A stretch of DNA of 64,000 bases, from the NCBI GenBank assembly GCA_029259745.1, contig JAJDEO010000048.1:141897-205896 (forward strand). The letters are read 5' to 3'. Every line of letters starts with the position of its first letter. Position 1 is the stretch's first letter. The DNA is from Planctomycetota bacterium (GTDB taxonomy: Bacteria; Planctomycetota; B15-G4). Below the pieces are notes generated by a model, which ran no database searches, was not told the DNA's origin, and saw only the letters and a list, made by a program, of their open reading frames with translations. Made by a program: the position numbers and the translations under genes. Positions 51,763-59,894 of the stretch are shown piece after piece.

Positions 51763-52121
51763 TGGTGGAGGCGGCGGGAATCGAACCCGCGTCCCAAAGC
51801 GCCCTCCGGCGAGCATGCTACGTGCGTAGTCGATCGTTTGAGTCTCGCCACCTCCGCGCTCCGATCGACAGGATCACGGCGGCCGCACACCCACTAGATC
51901 TCGCTCTCCACCCCATGGGTCATGGGCAGAGAGCCAGCCCGCAAGTGACGTCTCCCCAGCCCCGCGGGCAAAGGACTGGGGAGACGGGCACCTGAGTTAT
52001 CAGGCAGCCAGTGCGTAACCGTTGCCAGTTACTGTTTGCTCGAGGGATTTACGAGGAACCCGAGCACCCTCGACACGCAACTCGACGGAGACAGCAACTC
52101 GGTCGAAACCAAATCGCCCCC
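51763..52121 (-). ncRNA. ssrA: transfer-messenger RNA (tmRNA), one-piece
   Basis: 359 bases on the minus strand. The 5' end (GGGGGCGATTTGGTTTCGAC) and 3' end (GGTTCGATTCCCGCCGCCTC, then CACCA) form the alanine-tRNA-like half: acceptor GGGGGCG pairs with CGCCTCC and CCA is encoded (51763-51765). The tag reading frame ends at 52000 with TGA-TAA and its last residues are GNGYALAA, the usual degradation end. The most natural reading is EQTVTGNGYALAA from GAG at 52041, but the resume codon is not certain. Pseudoknot-capable repeats such as CCCAGCCCC...GGACTGGGG follow. With SmpB next door it rescues stalled ribosomes. Confidence 0.95.
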
Positions 52122-52255
52122 GTATTTCAAGCTGCGCATCGTAGCCTGAAGCCAGGGTGCGCATCCACCGGGCGCAACGGGCGTCTTCGGCCGGCGGCTA
52201 CGCAGCCCACAAGGGCACGGGCGCGTTCGCAGGAGATCGTCGTGAGAAGTGCGGG

Positions 52256-52741
52256 CTAGCGGCGGCGGCGCTTGCCTCCGCGCTCGGCGCGCGTGATCTC
52301 CCGGTCGGCGTCGCGGCGTTTGAGCGCCTGGCGTTTGTCCTGCTTGCGCTTGCCGCGCGCCAGGGCGACCTCGGCCTTGGCCCACGGGCCTTCGAAGTAG
52401 ACCGAAAGAGCGATGGCCGTCAGGCCGTCTCGGGCCACAGCGCCTGCGTACTTCCGGATCTGATGCTTGTGGAGGAGTAGGCGCCGTGCGCGACGTGTCT
52501 CGCCCGGCTCCCGTTCGGTTGCATCGTGGCTGTAGGCCGTGATCTCGAAGCCGACGAGGCTGGCCTGGCCCCCGTTGAAGCGCACGTAGCTGTCGACGAG
52601 GTTGCCGCGCGCCTCGCGCAGGGCCTTGACCTCCCATCCACGCAACTCGATGCCCGCCTCGACGGTCTCGACGATCTCGTAATCGTGGCGAGCTCTGCGG
52701 TTCGAACAGACCGGCTGCGGCTTGGGTTTCGACTTGGCCAT
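52256..52741 (-). CDS. smpB: SsrA-binding protein SmpB
   Basis: 161 residues, normal length. The core reads RRARHDYEIVETVEAGIELRGWEVKALREARGNLVDSYVRF, then HKHQIRKYAGAVARDGLTAIALSVYFEGPWAKAEVALARGKRKQDKRQALKRRD, followed by a basic tail (ERGGKRRRR) that enters the ribosome in the family model. SmpB binds the tRNA-like part of tmRNA and delivers it to stalled ribosomes. The tmRNA gene starts 134 bases downstream on the same strand, so both partners may be co-regulated. Confidence 0.97.
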   Translation of the reverse strand: MAKSKPKPQPVCSNRRARHDYEIVETVEAGIELRGWEVKALREARGNLVDSYVRFNGGQASLVGFEITAYSHDATEREPGETRRARRLLLHKHQIRKYAGAVARDGLTAIALSVYFEGPWAKAEVALARGKRKQDKRQALKRRDADREITRAERGGKRRRR

Positions 52742-52787
52742 GGTCCGTGATCATGGCGGCCGCGAGGGCGCCACGGCAAGACGGGTG

Positions 52788-52815
52788 TTGCGTCGACCCG
52801 CGCGTCGCCTACAAT
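52788..52815 (+). promoter_or_regulatory. promoter of tRNA-Leu(CAG)
   Basis: TTGCGT (52788-52793) and TACAAT (52810-52815) with a 16-base spacer, about 12 bases before the tRNA at 52828. Confidence 0.6.
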
Positions 52816-52827
52816 CCGCGCCTCGCT

Positions 52828-52915
52828 GCCGAAGTGGCGGAATTGGTAGACGCGCTAGATTCAGGTTCTAGTTGTCATTGCGACAGTGGGGGTTCAAGTC
52901 CCCCCTTCGGCACCA
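52828..52915 (+). tRNA. tRNA-Leu, anticodon CAG
   Basis: 88 bases with encoded CCA (52913-52915). Acceptor GCCGAAG/CTTCGGC is perfect. The anticodon arm CTAGA-TTCAGGT-TCTAG gives CAG, reading CTG. The long variable arm (TGTCATTGCGACA) marks class II leucine tRNA. Its last bases are also part of a 23-bp terminator stem. Confidence 0.96.
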
Positions 52916-52969
52916 GCCTGCCCTGCGACGCCGCCATGCGGCGTCGCAGGGCAGGCTGGTTCATTTTTT
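52912..52969 (+). terminator. strong intrinsic terminator overlapping the tRNA CCA end
   Basis: ACCAGCCTGCCCTGCGACG with CCGC (52912-52934) pairs perfectly with 52938-52960: a 23-bp stem, loop CAT, followed by TCATTTTTT. The left arm includes the discriminator base and CCA of tRNA-Leu(CAG). Confidence 0.9.
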
Positions 52970-53376
52970 GGCTCTTCGCGCAAGCGCTCATCGCGTGGGC
53001 TGCTGGGGCCGTGTGCCTCGCGGGGCTCATCGGCGGGGTTGCGCGCGGTTGCGGTTGGCTCTTCGGGCGAGCGCTCATCGCGTGCGCTGCGGAGGCCGTG
53101 TGCTCCTCGCGGGGCTCATCGGCGGGGATGCGCGCGGTTGCGGTTGGCTCTTCGCGCGAGCGCTCATCGCGTGCGCCGCGGAGGCCGTGTGCTCCTCGCG
53201 GGGCTCATCGGCGGGGTTGCGCTTGGTTGCGGTTGGCTCTTCGCGCGAGCGCTTATCGCGTGCGCCGCGGAAACCGTGTGCTCCTCGCGGGGCTCATCGG
53301 CGGGGTTGCGCGCGGTTGCGGTTGGCTCTTCGCGCGAGCGCTCATCGCGTGTGCTGCGGGGGCCGTGTGCTCCTCG
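52970..53376. repeat. tandem repeat, 89-bp unit, about 4.6 copies
   Basis: Copies begin with GGCTCTTCG at 52970, 53057, 53146, 53235 and 53324. The first period is 87 and the others 89 bases. The last copy is cut after CTCCTCGC. The units share GCTCATCGCG and GGGGCTCATCGGCGGGG with a few substitutions per copy. As 89 is not a multiple of three, the reading frame shifts in each copy and no protein is likely. The block starts at the last base of the terminator region and ends about 70 bases before the convergent gene. Confidence 0.93.
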
Positions 53377-53448
53377 CTGAACGTCGAGTGCGTTCTTCGA
53401 CGGTCTGCTGCGAGAGGTTCATCGCGGCGAGGGATGCATGGCTGGCCG

Positions 53449-55110
53449 TCAGCCGTCGTTGACGGCCTGCATCTGATCGATGCAATAGGCCAGCGCGTCG
53501 GCGGCTCCGGGCAGGGCAAAGCCCGTTCCGAGTTCGCGTTTGAGCAAGGCCGCGGCCTCGGGCCAGCGCTCGCGTTCCATGTGCCAGCCAGCGACGTTGT
53601 CGAGCACGAGCGCGTCGTCGGCGTAGCGCCGGAGCAGATCGTCGGCGGCGGCTGCGAGTGCGTCCTCGTCACTGTTTGCGCGGCGGAGCACCAGAAAGCG
53701 GTTGATGCGCGCGAAGCGATGCTGCGGGTCGTGGGCGATGGCTTGGTCGAAGGCGGCGAGGCTTTCGTCTCGCTCGGTCGGCGAGCCTGTCGCGACGAAG
53801 CGCGAGAGGTGCCAGTAGCCGAGGTGGTTCCAGAGGTCGGGTGACTCGGGCACGGCGCGCAAGGCCGCGCGCGCGAAGGTGCCGTCGTCCTGCCACGTCT
53901 CTGCGCGCTCGTGAACGACGAGTCCGCCGGCCACGGCGACGACGAGCGTGACGACCAGTGCGACGATGCGGCGACTCGCGAGGACGTGCCGCAGCCACCA
54001 CGCGAGCGCGAGGATCGGACCGAGCGAGGCGACGTAGAGGTAGCGCTCGTAGAGCGGCGCGGCGACTTCGGCGAACCCCGTCGGGAAGCGCGCCCACGGG
54101 GCCACCATGACCATCGTGCCGACGACGGCGCCGACGCCCAGGATCGCCACGGCGTGTCGGCGTCGCCAGCTCCACCACGAGGCGATGAGTCCGGCGACGA
54201 GCAGCAGCGCGCCGGCGAGCACGCCGGGCGCACCCCATCCGCGCGCTTCGGCCACGGGATGGATCGGGCTGCTCTCGAACCCCGGCCAGATGCTGAGCCG
54301 CAGTTGGTCGGGCAGGATCGAGAGCCACGTCAACCAGCGCGTGAGGGTGTCGTCGGGGCCGGCATAGCCCAGCGGGTCGACACCGCCGGGGAAGATCGAC
54401 AGGCGCAAGGTCGCGTACACGGCGAGGGCCGCGGCTGGCACGGCAACGCTCTGCCGCCACGGGCGTCCCGACGCGATCATCACCGGCGCCCAGAGGCCGA
54501 CGAGCAACGCGGCCGTCTCCTTGCTCAGCAGCGCGGCCAGGCAGGCCAGGACGCCGAGGGCCGCGTGTCGCCCCCCCGCCCGCTTGGCCGCGAGGGTCCA
54601 GGCCATGGCGCTCCAGACGAAGAGCGGCGGCAGGGTTTCGCTGCGCGCGACGAGCCAGCCGACGGCCTCGACATGCACGGGATGGACGGCGAAGGCGACG
54701 GCGGCCAGGAGCGCGGCCGGCGGAGGGAGCTCGAGCGCTCGGAGAAGACACCAGAGCGCCACGCAGACGAGGGCATGGAGGATGAAGTTCACCATGTGCC
54801 CGAGCCAGGCCGTCGCGCGCACCGATCCGCCGGTCAGCTCGTGCTCGACGCGAAACGACCACAGAACAAGCGGACGCCAGTATCCGCTGTGGCCGTGGAG
54901 CTGATCGGGGCGACCGAAGAGATCGGCACTGAGCAGGGTCGGGATGTCAACTGCCGGATCGGTGACAAGACTCCCGGGACCGCGAAGATCATGATCGTCA
55001 TGCACGAACGAGTGGTGTCGGAGTTCGCTGTACGGAACGATGGCGCTCAAGATGATGACCCACAGCGCACCACGAGCGCCGTACAACCACGCAACCACAC
55101 GCCCGGACAT
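53449..55110 (-). CDS. polytopic membrane protein with C-terminal TPR-like region (TMTC-like)
   Basis: 553 residues. About ten membrane helices are followed by a soluble helical tail. The first loop has an Asp-Asp pair (VHDDHDL), and GYWRPLVLWSFRVEHELTGG and HPVHVEAVGWLVARSETL match the loops of TMTC-type and related GT-C O-glycosyltransferases. The last 130 residues (ESPDLWNHLGYWHLSRF, ESLAAFDQAIAHDPQHRFA) contain TPR-like units. Transfer of a sugar to an extracytoplasmic protein is a reasonable inference. ATG 55110 has CAGGGACGG before it; an ATG at 55149 is the alternative and would overlap the divergent start in CATG. Confidence 0.78.
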   Translation of the reverse strand: MSGRVVAWLYGARGALWVIILSAIVPYSELRHHSFVHDDHDLRGPGSLVTDPAVDIPTLLSADLFGRPDQLHGHSGYWRPLVLWSFRVEHELTGGSVRATAWLGHMVNFILHALVCVALWCLLRALELPPPAALLAAVAFAVHPVHVEAVGWLVARSETLPPLFVWSAMAWTLAAKRAGGRHAALGVLACLAALLSKETAALLVGLWAPVMIASGRPWRQSVAVPAAALAVYATLRLSIFPGGVDPLGYAGPDDTLTRWLTWLSILPDQLRLSIWPGFESSPIHPVAEARGWGAPGVLAGALLLVAGLIASWWSWRRRHAVAILGVGAVVGTMVMVAPWARFPTGFAEVAAPLYERYLYVASLGPILALAWWLRHVLASRRIVALVVTLVVAVAGGLVVHERAETWQDDGTFARAALRAVPESPDLWNHLGYWHLSRFVATGSPTERDESLAAFDQAIAHDPQHRFARINRFLVLRRANSDEDALAAAADDLLRRYADDALVLDNVAGWHMERERWPEAAALLKRELGTGFALPGAADALAYCIDQMQAVNDG

Positions 55111-55147
55111 CCGTCCCTGCGCTGTCGACGTGGAGATGAGATCCGCC

Positions 55148-56017
55148 ATGAAGCTATTCCGTTCGATCACCGCCGCTCTTGTTCTCACGGCTGCTGCGTT
55201 CGCCAGTGGCCAGGATGCCGCCGAGACGAGCGCTGAGGCCAGAAGCATCCTCGACCGCGCCGCGCGCTTCCAGCGTGGCAGCGAGCCGTTGCCGATGGCT
55301 TCGTCGCTCTATGGACGTTTCTACGTCACGGTCAACGACGCCAAAGGCACGTTTTCTGCCGACATCGAGCGTTGGTTCGTCCGCGAGCCCGAGCGGATGC
55401 TCACGCGCTCCGTGGAGGCTGTCACCGGAACGCGCTCGACGGTCGGCTACGACGACGGCGAGGCCTGGTTCCGCAACGACAAGACGGGCGAGGTGCGGGT
55501 CTACTCCGACCGACCCGACCTCTACGACGTCGATCTCGAGCGCCTCGACGAGCAGCTCCGCATCACGAGTCTGCTCATCGATGCCGTGGCGATGGATTCG
55601 ATGATCTCGCGCCTCTCGAACCTGCGTGGCGCTGGCACAGGCTCGGTCACGGACCTCGACGGGATCGAACACCCCGTCGAGTACGTCGCTGCAAGCCTGC
55701 CCGACGTCCTCTTCACGAACACGCCCGACGACTCGGCGATGATCCAGCTGCGCTTCGCGATCGGCCGTGACGGAGCGCTGCGTCGCCTCGATGTGCAGTC
55801 GGCGCTGCGCAATCGGCTCTCGCTCGTCTTCGGACTCCACGGCACGACGAAGTCGGGCCTGCGCGTGCCCCTGAGCATCAAGGTGCTCGAGATCACCGAG
55901 GACCGGGCCAACGAGATCGCCGACCTCGGCGTGGTCGAAGACGACAAGGGCAACGCCCTGCTCGTGATCGATGCTCCCATCGATGCCAAGATGTTCGCGG
56001 TCCCGGCGACGAAGTAG
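55148..56017 (+). CDS. exported protein, LolA/DUF2092-like beta fold
   Basis: 289 residues from ATG 55148, which opens a signal peptide (MKLFRSITAALVLTAAAFASGQ); a longer start at 55040 is less likely. The mature part has ARSILDRAARFQRGS, then LYGRFYVTVNDAKGTFSADIERWFVREPERMLTRS and STVGYDDGEAWFRNDKTGEVRVYSD. This outline-strand pattern resembles LolA/LolB-type lipid- or lipoprotein-binding beta folds, though the family is not certain. It ends 21 bases from the convergent mutL stop. The start codon lies 37 bases from that of the divergent membrane gene. Confidence 0.65.
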   Translation: MKLFRSITAALVLTAAAFASGQDAAETSAEARSILDRAARFQRGSEPLPMASSLYGRFYVTVNDAKGTFSADIERWFVREPERMLTRSVEAVTGTRSTVGYDDGEAWFRNDKTGEVRVYSDRPDLYDVDLERLDEQLRITSLLIDAVAMDSMISRLSNLRGAGTGSVTDLDGIEHPVEYVAASLPDVLFTNTPDDSAMIQLRFAIGRDGALRRLDVQSALRNRLSLVFGLHGTTKSGLRVPLSIKVLEITEDRANEIADLGVVEDDKGNALLVIDAPIDAKMFAVPATK

Positions 56018-56038
56018 CCGCCGAATCGCGCGTGGCGC

Positions 56039-57856
56039 TCAGAAGCCCGTGCGCTTGAACAGCTTGTCGAGTTCGTCGCGAGTGATCACCAGCCGCGTCG
56101 GGCGGCCGTGCGGACAGGTGTCGTCGTGCTCGAGTGCGGCGCCCTGCTCGAGGATGGCCGCCGCCTCGGGCTCGGACAGCGCGTCGCCGGCACGCACGGC
56201 GGCGTGACACGCCATCGTGAAGAGCCGTCGGTCGAGGCCGTTCGGGATTCCGCCGTGGAGGTCGGGCGGGTCGAGCAGCGCGCGCAGCAGGTCGTCGAGC
56301 GGCTCGTGACGCAGCACGGCCGGTACGGCGCGGATGGCGACGGTGTCGGGGCCGAAGTCGTCGACCTCGAGCCCGAAGCGCGCCAGCTCGTCGCGCATCT
56401 CGAGCGCCTGGGCGTGCTCGATCGGCGAGAGCTTGACCGTCTCGGGCATGAGCAACCGCTGGCTCTCGAGCTTGCCGTCCGCGAGGTCCTTCTGCAGCTT
56501 GCTGTAGAGCACGCGTTCGTGCAGCGCGTGCTGGTCGATGACGACGAGGCCCTCGGGCGTGTCGTGCAGCAAGTAAGTGTTTTGCGACTGAAGGAACTGC
56601 TGCACGGCGCGCGGCGCCGGTGCGGGGACAGCCGGTGTGGCCGGTGCGGGGCCGTGCGGCGTGGCGGGCCAGAGGACGTCGGGCGCCTCGGCGACATGCT
56701 CGGGCTGTAGGCCGCCAGGGTGCGCGGTCGGTTGCGTCGGCTGGATCGCCCCGGCTCGACCGCTCGAGCGTGAGCTGGGAGGCGGGGAGCCGGGCGGCAG
56801 GCCGAACGACTTCGGGGCCGACGGTGCGGACGTGGACCCGAACGCTTCGGCCGTGACGCGCGGCGAGAGGTCGGCGGCCAGTAGCGCGTCGCGACAGGCG
56901 CGGCGCACGAGGCGGAAGATCGCGTCGCGGTCGCGGAAGCGCACCTCGGCCTTCGTCGGGTGCACGTTCACGTCGACGCGCGCCGGGTCCATCGACAGCG
57001 AGAGCACGAAGGCCGGTTGGAGGCTTCCGGGCAGGAAGTCCTTGCAGCCCGTGCGCACGGCGGCGATCAGCGAGCGGTCCTTGACGAGTCGTTCGTTGAC
57101 GAACACGAGCTGCGTGCGCGGCCGCGGGCGCGCGGCCGATGGCAGCGTCATGAAGCCTTCGACGGCGAGACCTTCGACGCGCCCTTCGACGGCGATCAGC
57201 GAGCTGCGGAAGTCGGCTCCGTAAACCGCCTCGACGCGATCGATGCGCGCCTCGCTGGTACCACTCGAGTAACGTCGTTTTCCGTCGGCGCTGAACTCGA
57301 AACGCACGCCCGTGTGCACGAGCGAGAGTGCCGTGACGACTTCGCGGCAGCGGGCCGACTCGGTTGTCGCGGCTCCGAGGAAGCGACGGCGCACCGGCGT
57401 GTTGTGGAACAGGTCGCGCACTTCGACGACCGTGCCGCGCGCGCGCGGACGCGGCGTCGGCTCACCGAGCACGCCGGCGTTGCACGTGAGGCTCCAGCCT
57501 TCGCCGTCGTCGCCGCTCGCCGACGCGACGCGGGTGTGCGAGACGGCCGCGATGCTCGCGAGGGCCTCACCACGGAAGCCGAAGCTCCCGATGTGCTGGA
57601 GGTCGTCGACATCGGTCAGCTTGCTCGTGGCGTGCGCGGCGAAGGCGAGTGGGAGGTCGTCGCGTGAGATCCCGGTGCCGTCGTCGGAGACGCGGATCAA
57701 GCCGAGACCACCGTTCTCGATCTCCACGCTGATCTGTGTCGAGCGGGCATCGAGGGCGTTCTCGACGAGTTCCTTGACGACCGAGGCCGGGCGCTCGACG
57801 ACTTCGCCGGCGGCGATGCGGTCGACGACGGCTCGGGGCAGGGCCTTGATCACCAT
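56039..57856 (-). CDS. mutL: DNA mismatch repair protein MutL
   Basis: 605 residues. The GHKL ATPase half is complete: VVDRIAAGEVVERPASVVKELVENALDA, VSDDGTGIS, HATSKL, GFRGEALASIAAVS and GTVVEVRDLFHNTPVRRRFL. A Pro/Ala-rich linker (about 350-420) leads to the C-terminal dimer domain. There the endonuclease signature DQHA-x2-E-x4-E reads DQHALHERVLYS, so the last Glu is replaced by Ser, while CPHGRPT is kept. Nicking activity is therefore uncertain. It starts at 57856 and overlaps the holA stop by seven bases. Confidence 0.96.
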   Translation of the reverse strand: MVIKALPRAVVDRIAAGEVVERPASVVKELVENALDARSTQISVEIENGGLGLIRVSDDGTGISRDDLPLAFAAHATSKLTDVDDLQHIGSFGFRGEALASIAAVSHTRVASASGDDGEGWSLTCNAGVLGEPTPRPRARGTVVEVRDLFHNTPVRRRFLGAATTESARCREVVTALSLVHTGVRFEFSADGKRRYSSGTSEARIDRVEAVYGADFRSSLIAVEGRVEGLAVEGFMTLPSAARPRPRTQLVFVNERLVKDRSLIAAVRTGCKDFLPGSLQPAFVLSLSMDPARVDVNVHPTKAEVRFRDRDAIFRLVRRACRDALLAADLSPRVTAEAFGSTSAPSAPKSFGLPPGSPPPSSRSSGRAGAIQPTQPTAHPGGLQPEHVAEAPDVLWPATPHGPAPATPAVPAPAPRAVQQFLQSQNTYLLHDTPEGLVVIDQHALHERVLYSKLQKDLADGKLESQRLLMPETVKLSPIEHAQALEMRDELARFGLEVDDFGPDTVAIRAVPAVLRHEPLDDLLRALLDPPDLHGGIPNGLDRRLFTMACHAAVRAGDALSEPEAAAILEQGAALEHDDTCPHGRPTRLVITRDELDKLFKRTGF

Positions 57857-59034
57857 GCGGCTGCTCCTCGTCGGCGCGCTGCTGTGGCGCGTTGCGGCGC
57901 GCGGGATTTGAAGTCGGCGGCGAGTCGCAAGGTCAGCGCGGACATCGACACCGGCCGTCCGTCGCGGCTCGCGCGCAGCGCCGCGACGGAGCGTCGGAAG
58001 GCCGACGTCACGCCGGCGCGGTCGCTGGCCTTGAGATCGCGTTCGAGGAAGACGCGTGCCCCGCCGACGCCGAGCACGCGATCGAGGGCCGCTTTGTCGT
58101 CCGCTGAACGATGCCACGGCTTGGCGTTCAGGGCGGCCATGAGCGCCGGCGACAGCGCCTCGTGAGCGGCGACGAGGCGCGCCAGGCTCGACGTGAGCGT
58201 GCGCAGGATGATCTCCCCCACCGCGTCTCCGCTGACGAGCTTGCCGCCGTGGTCGAGCACGCCGTCATGGCGCATGCGATCGAGGAGCTGCAGCGCGCGT
58301 GCGCCGTCACCCTTGCGCAGACCGCGGTCGAAGAGCTCGAGCAGGCGCGCGCTCGTGAAGGGCACGAAGCGGCGCACGTCCTCGAGGGTGGGCTCGTTGC
58401 GACCGTCGGTGAGGTCGGTGAGGCGGCCGAGAATCTGATCGAGCCGCGCTGGCGTGTTGCCGATGCGCTCGACGAGTTCGAAGGCGACGTCGGGCTTGAT
58501 CGAGCCTCCGCGACGTTGCGCCGCGTCGATCACCCACGCCACGAGTTCGGTGTCCCAGGGCTTGGCGTCGGCGATCCACGGCGGCGGCGCGTCACGCAGC
58601 GGAGGGAGGTTGATGACGCCGCCCTCCGACTTGAGCTTCTTCGCGAGCTTGCTGCGTCCATCGAGTGACGCCATGGAGAGGACGAGGTGATGGGCCGGCG
58701 CTTCGACGGCGGCCAGCTCGGCGAGTTGCGGCGCGCGGATCCACTTGCCGATGTCGCGCACGAGCACCACGCGTCCGGCGCCGAAGAGCGACGCCGTCGT
58801 CCAGTCCTGCATGAGCCTCCGGAACGCCGACCCGTCCGGCTCTCCGGGGCGCGGCGCGAACGTCTCGACGTCGCCGCTCACGGCCGCGTTGATCGCCTCG
58901 AGGACGGGCTCTTTGAGAAACGGCTCGTCACCCGTGATGACGACGAGCGGTGGAAGCGATCCCGACGACAAACGCGCACAGGCGTCGTCGCGCGCCTCGA
59001 GGTACGTCGGCGCCTTGCGTTTCCCTACGGCCAC
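57850..59034 (-). CDS. holA: DNA polymerase III delta subunit
   Basis: 394 residues from a GTG at 59034 with GGAG nine bases before it. PPLVVITGDEPFLKEPVLEAI is the HolA-like N-terminus. VVLVRDIGKWIRAPQLAELAA, then SMASLDGRSKLAKKLKSEGGVINLPPL, LVERIGNTPARLDQILGRLTDL and SARLLELFDRGLRKGDGARALQLLDRM follow the order of clamp-loader domains. The delta subunit opens the sliding clamp. It overlaps the UbiA-type gene by ten bases and mutL by seven. Confidence 0.88.
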   Translation of the reverse strand: MAVGKRKAPTYLEARDDACARLSSGSLPPLVVITGDEPFLKEPVLEAINAAVSGDVETFAPRPGEPDGSAFRRLMQDWTTASLFGAGRVVLVRDIGKWIRAPQLAELAAVEAPAHHLVLSMASLDGRSKLAKKLKSEGGVINLPPLRDAPPPWIADAKPWDTELVAWVIDAAQRRGGSIKPDVAFELVERIGNTPARLDQILGRLTDLTDGRNEPTLEDVRRFVPFTSARLLELFDRGLRKGDGARALQLLDRMRHDGVLDHGGKLVSGDAVGEIILRTLTSSLARLVAAHEALSPALMAALNAKPWHRSADDKAALDRVLGVGGARVFLERDLKASDRAGVTSAFRRSVAALRASRDGRPVSMSALTLRLAADFKSRAPQRATAARRRGAAAW

Positions 59035-59894
59035 AGGATGTCCACTCCGGCGCAGACCGCGAACGCGATGGAAACGACGCCGTTGATCGTGAAGAACGCC
59101 GCGTTGACGCGCGAGAGGTCTCCGCCGCGGACGAGCATGTGCTCGATCGCGATGAGCAGGGCCACGATGACGAATCCGATCCACGCCCACGTCGCGAGGT
59201 TGGCCGTCACGATGAACGCGCCGAGCGCGATCAGCATGACTGCGTGGAGCTTGCGCGAGACGGCGAGGGCAGGCAGGACGCCGCGGCGCGACGGAATCGA
59301 GAAGAGCCCTTCGCGTCGGTCGTGCTCGGTGTCCTGGCAGGCGTAGATGATGTCGAAGCCCGCGACCCAGCCGATCACGGCGAGCGACAGCCACAGCACG
59401 GGCAGGATGTCATCCCCGATCGACCCGCGTGCCGCGAGGTAGGCGGCCGGCGGTGACAGAGCGAGCGCGATGCCCACGAAGAGGTGTGCCCACTGCGTGA
59501 CGCGCTTGGTCAGCGAGTAGGCGAAGAGCACGGCGAGCACGAAAGGCGAGAGCCACATGCAGAGCGGGCCAAACGTCGCGGACGTGCCGATGAAGGCCGC
59601 CGAGCAGATCACGAGGAACGCGATCATCTCGCCCCGCGCGACGGCGCCCGAGGGCAGTGCGCGCTGACTCGTGCGCGGGTTGGTCGCGTCGAAGCCGTGG
59701 TCGACGAGGCGGTTGAAGGCCATCGCGGCCGAGCGAGCGAACACCATCGCGAGCACCACGCGCAGGATCAGCTCGACGCTCGGCACTTCCCCGCGCGTCC
59801 CCCACAAGAGCCCCAGCGCCGCGAACGGCAGGGCGAAGACGGAGTGCCCGAGCTTGATGTCGCGCAGGATCGACGTAAGGGCTGCGGCGGTCAT
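59025..59894 (-). CDS. ubiA: UbiA-family prenyltransferase (probable menaquinone pathway, MqnP-like)
   Basis: 289 residues, about eight membrane helices. The first Asp-rich motif is AFNRLVDHGFDATNPRTSQRALPSG, with the NRLVDHGFD form typical of the 4-hydroxybenzoate prenyltransferase-like enzymes. The second is GFDIIYACQDTEHDRREGLFSIP. Prenylation of an aromatic ring precursor is expected. Next to UbiX-type and MenG-type genes, a role in futalosine-route menaquinone synthesis (MqnP) fits, but that is inference from context. ATG 59894 overlaps the ubiX stop (ATGA). Confidence 0.92.
   Translation of the reverse strand: MTAAALTSILRDIKLGHSVFALPFAALGLLWGTRGEVPSVELILRVVLAMVFARSAAMAFNRLVDHGFDATNPRTSQRALPSGAVARGEMIAFLVICSAAFIGTSATFGPLCMWLSPFVLAVLFAYSLTKRVTQWAHLFVGIALALSPPAAYLAARGSIGDDILPVLWLSLAVIGWVAGFDIIYACQDTEHDRREGLFSIPSRRGVLPALAVSRKLHAVMLIALGAFIVTANLATWAWIGFVIVALLIAIEHMLVRGGDLSRVNAAFFTINGVVSIAFAVCAGVDILWP

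Noticed and set aside
52970..53376. CRISPR array
   Set aside because: The repeats are directly adjacent 89-bp units without spacers, and no cas gene is present.
52747..53844. Protein encoded by the tandem-repeat region
   Set aside because: The 89-bp period shifts the frame in every copy, and the frame runs through tRNA-Leu and its terminator.
53911..55236. 441-codon plus-strand frame
   Set aside because: Antisense shadow of the TMTC-like membrane gene; low-complexity Arg/Asp/Glu text.
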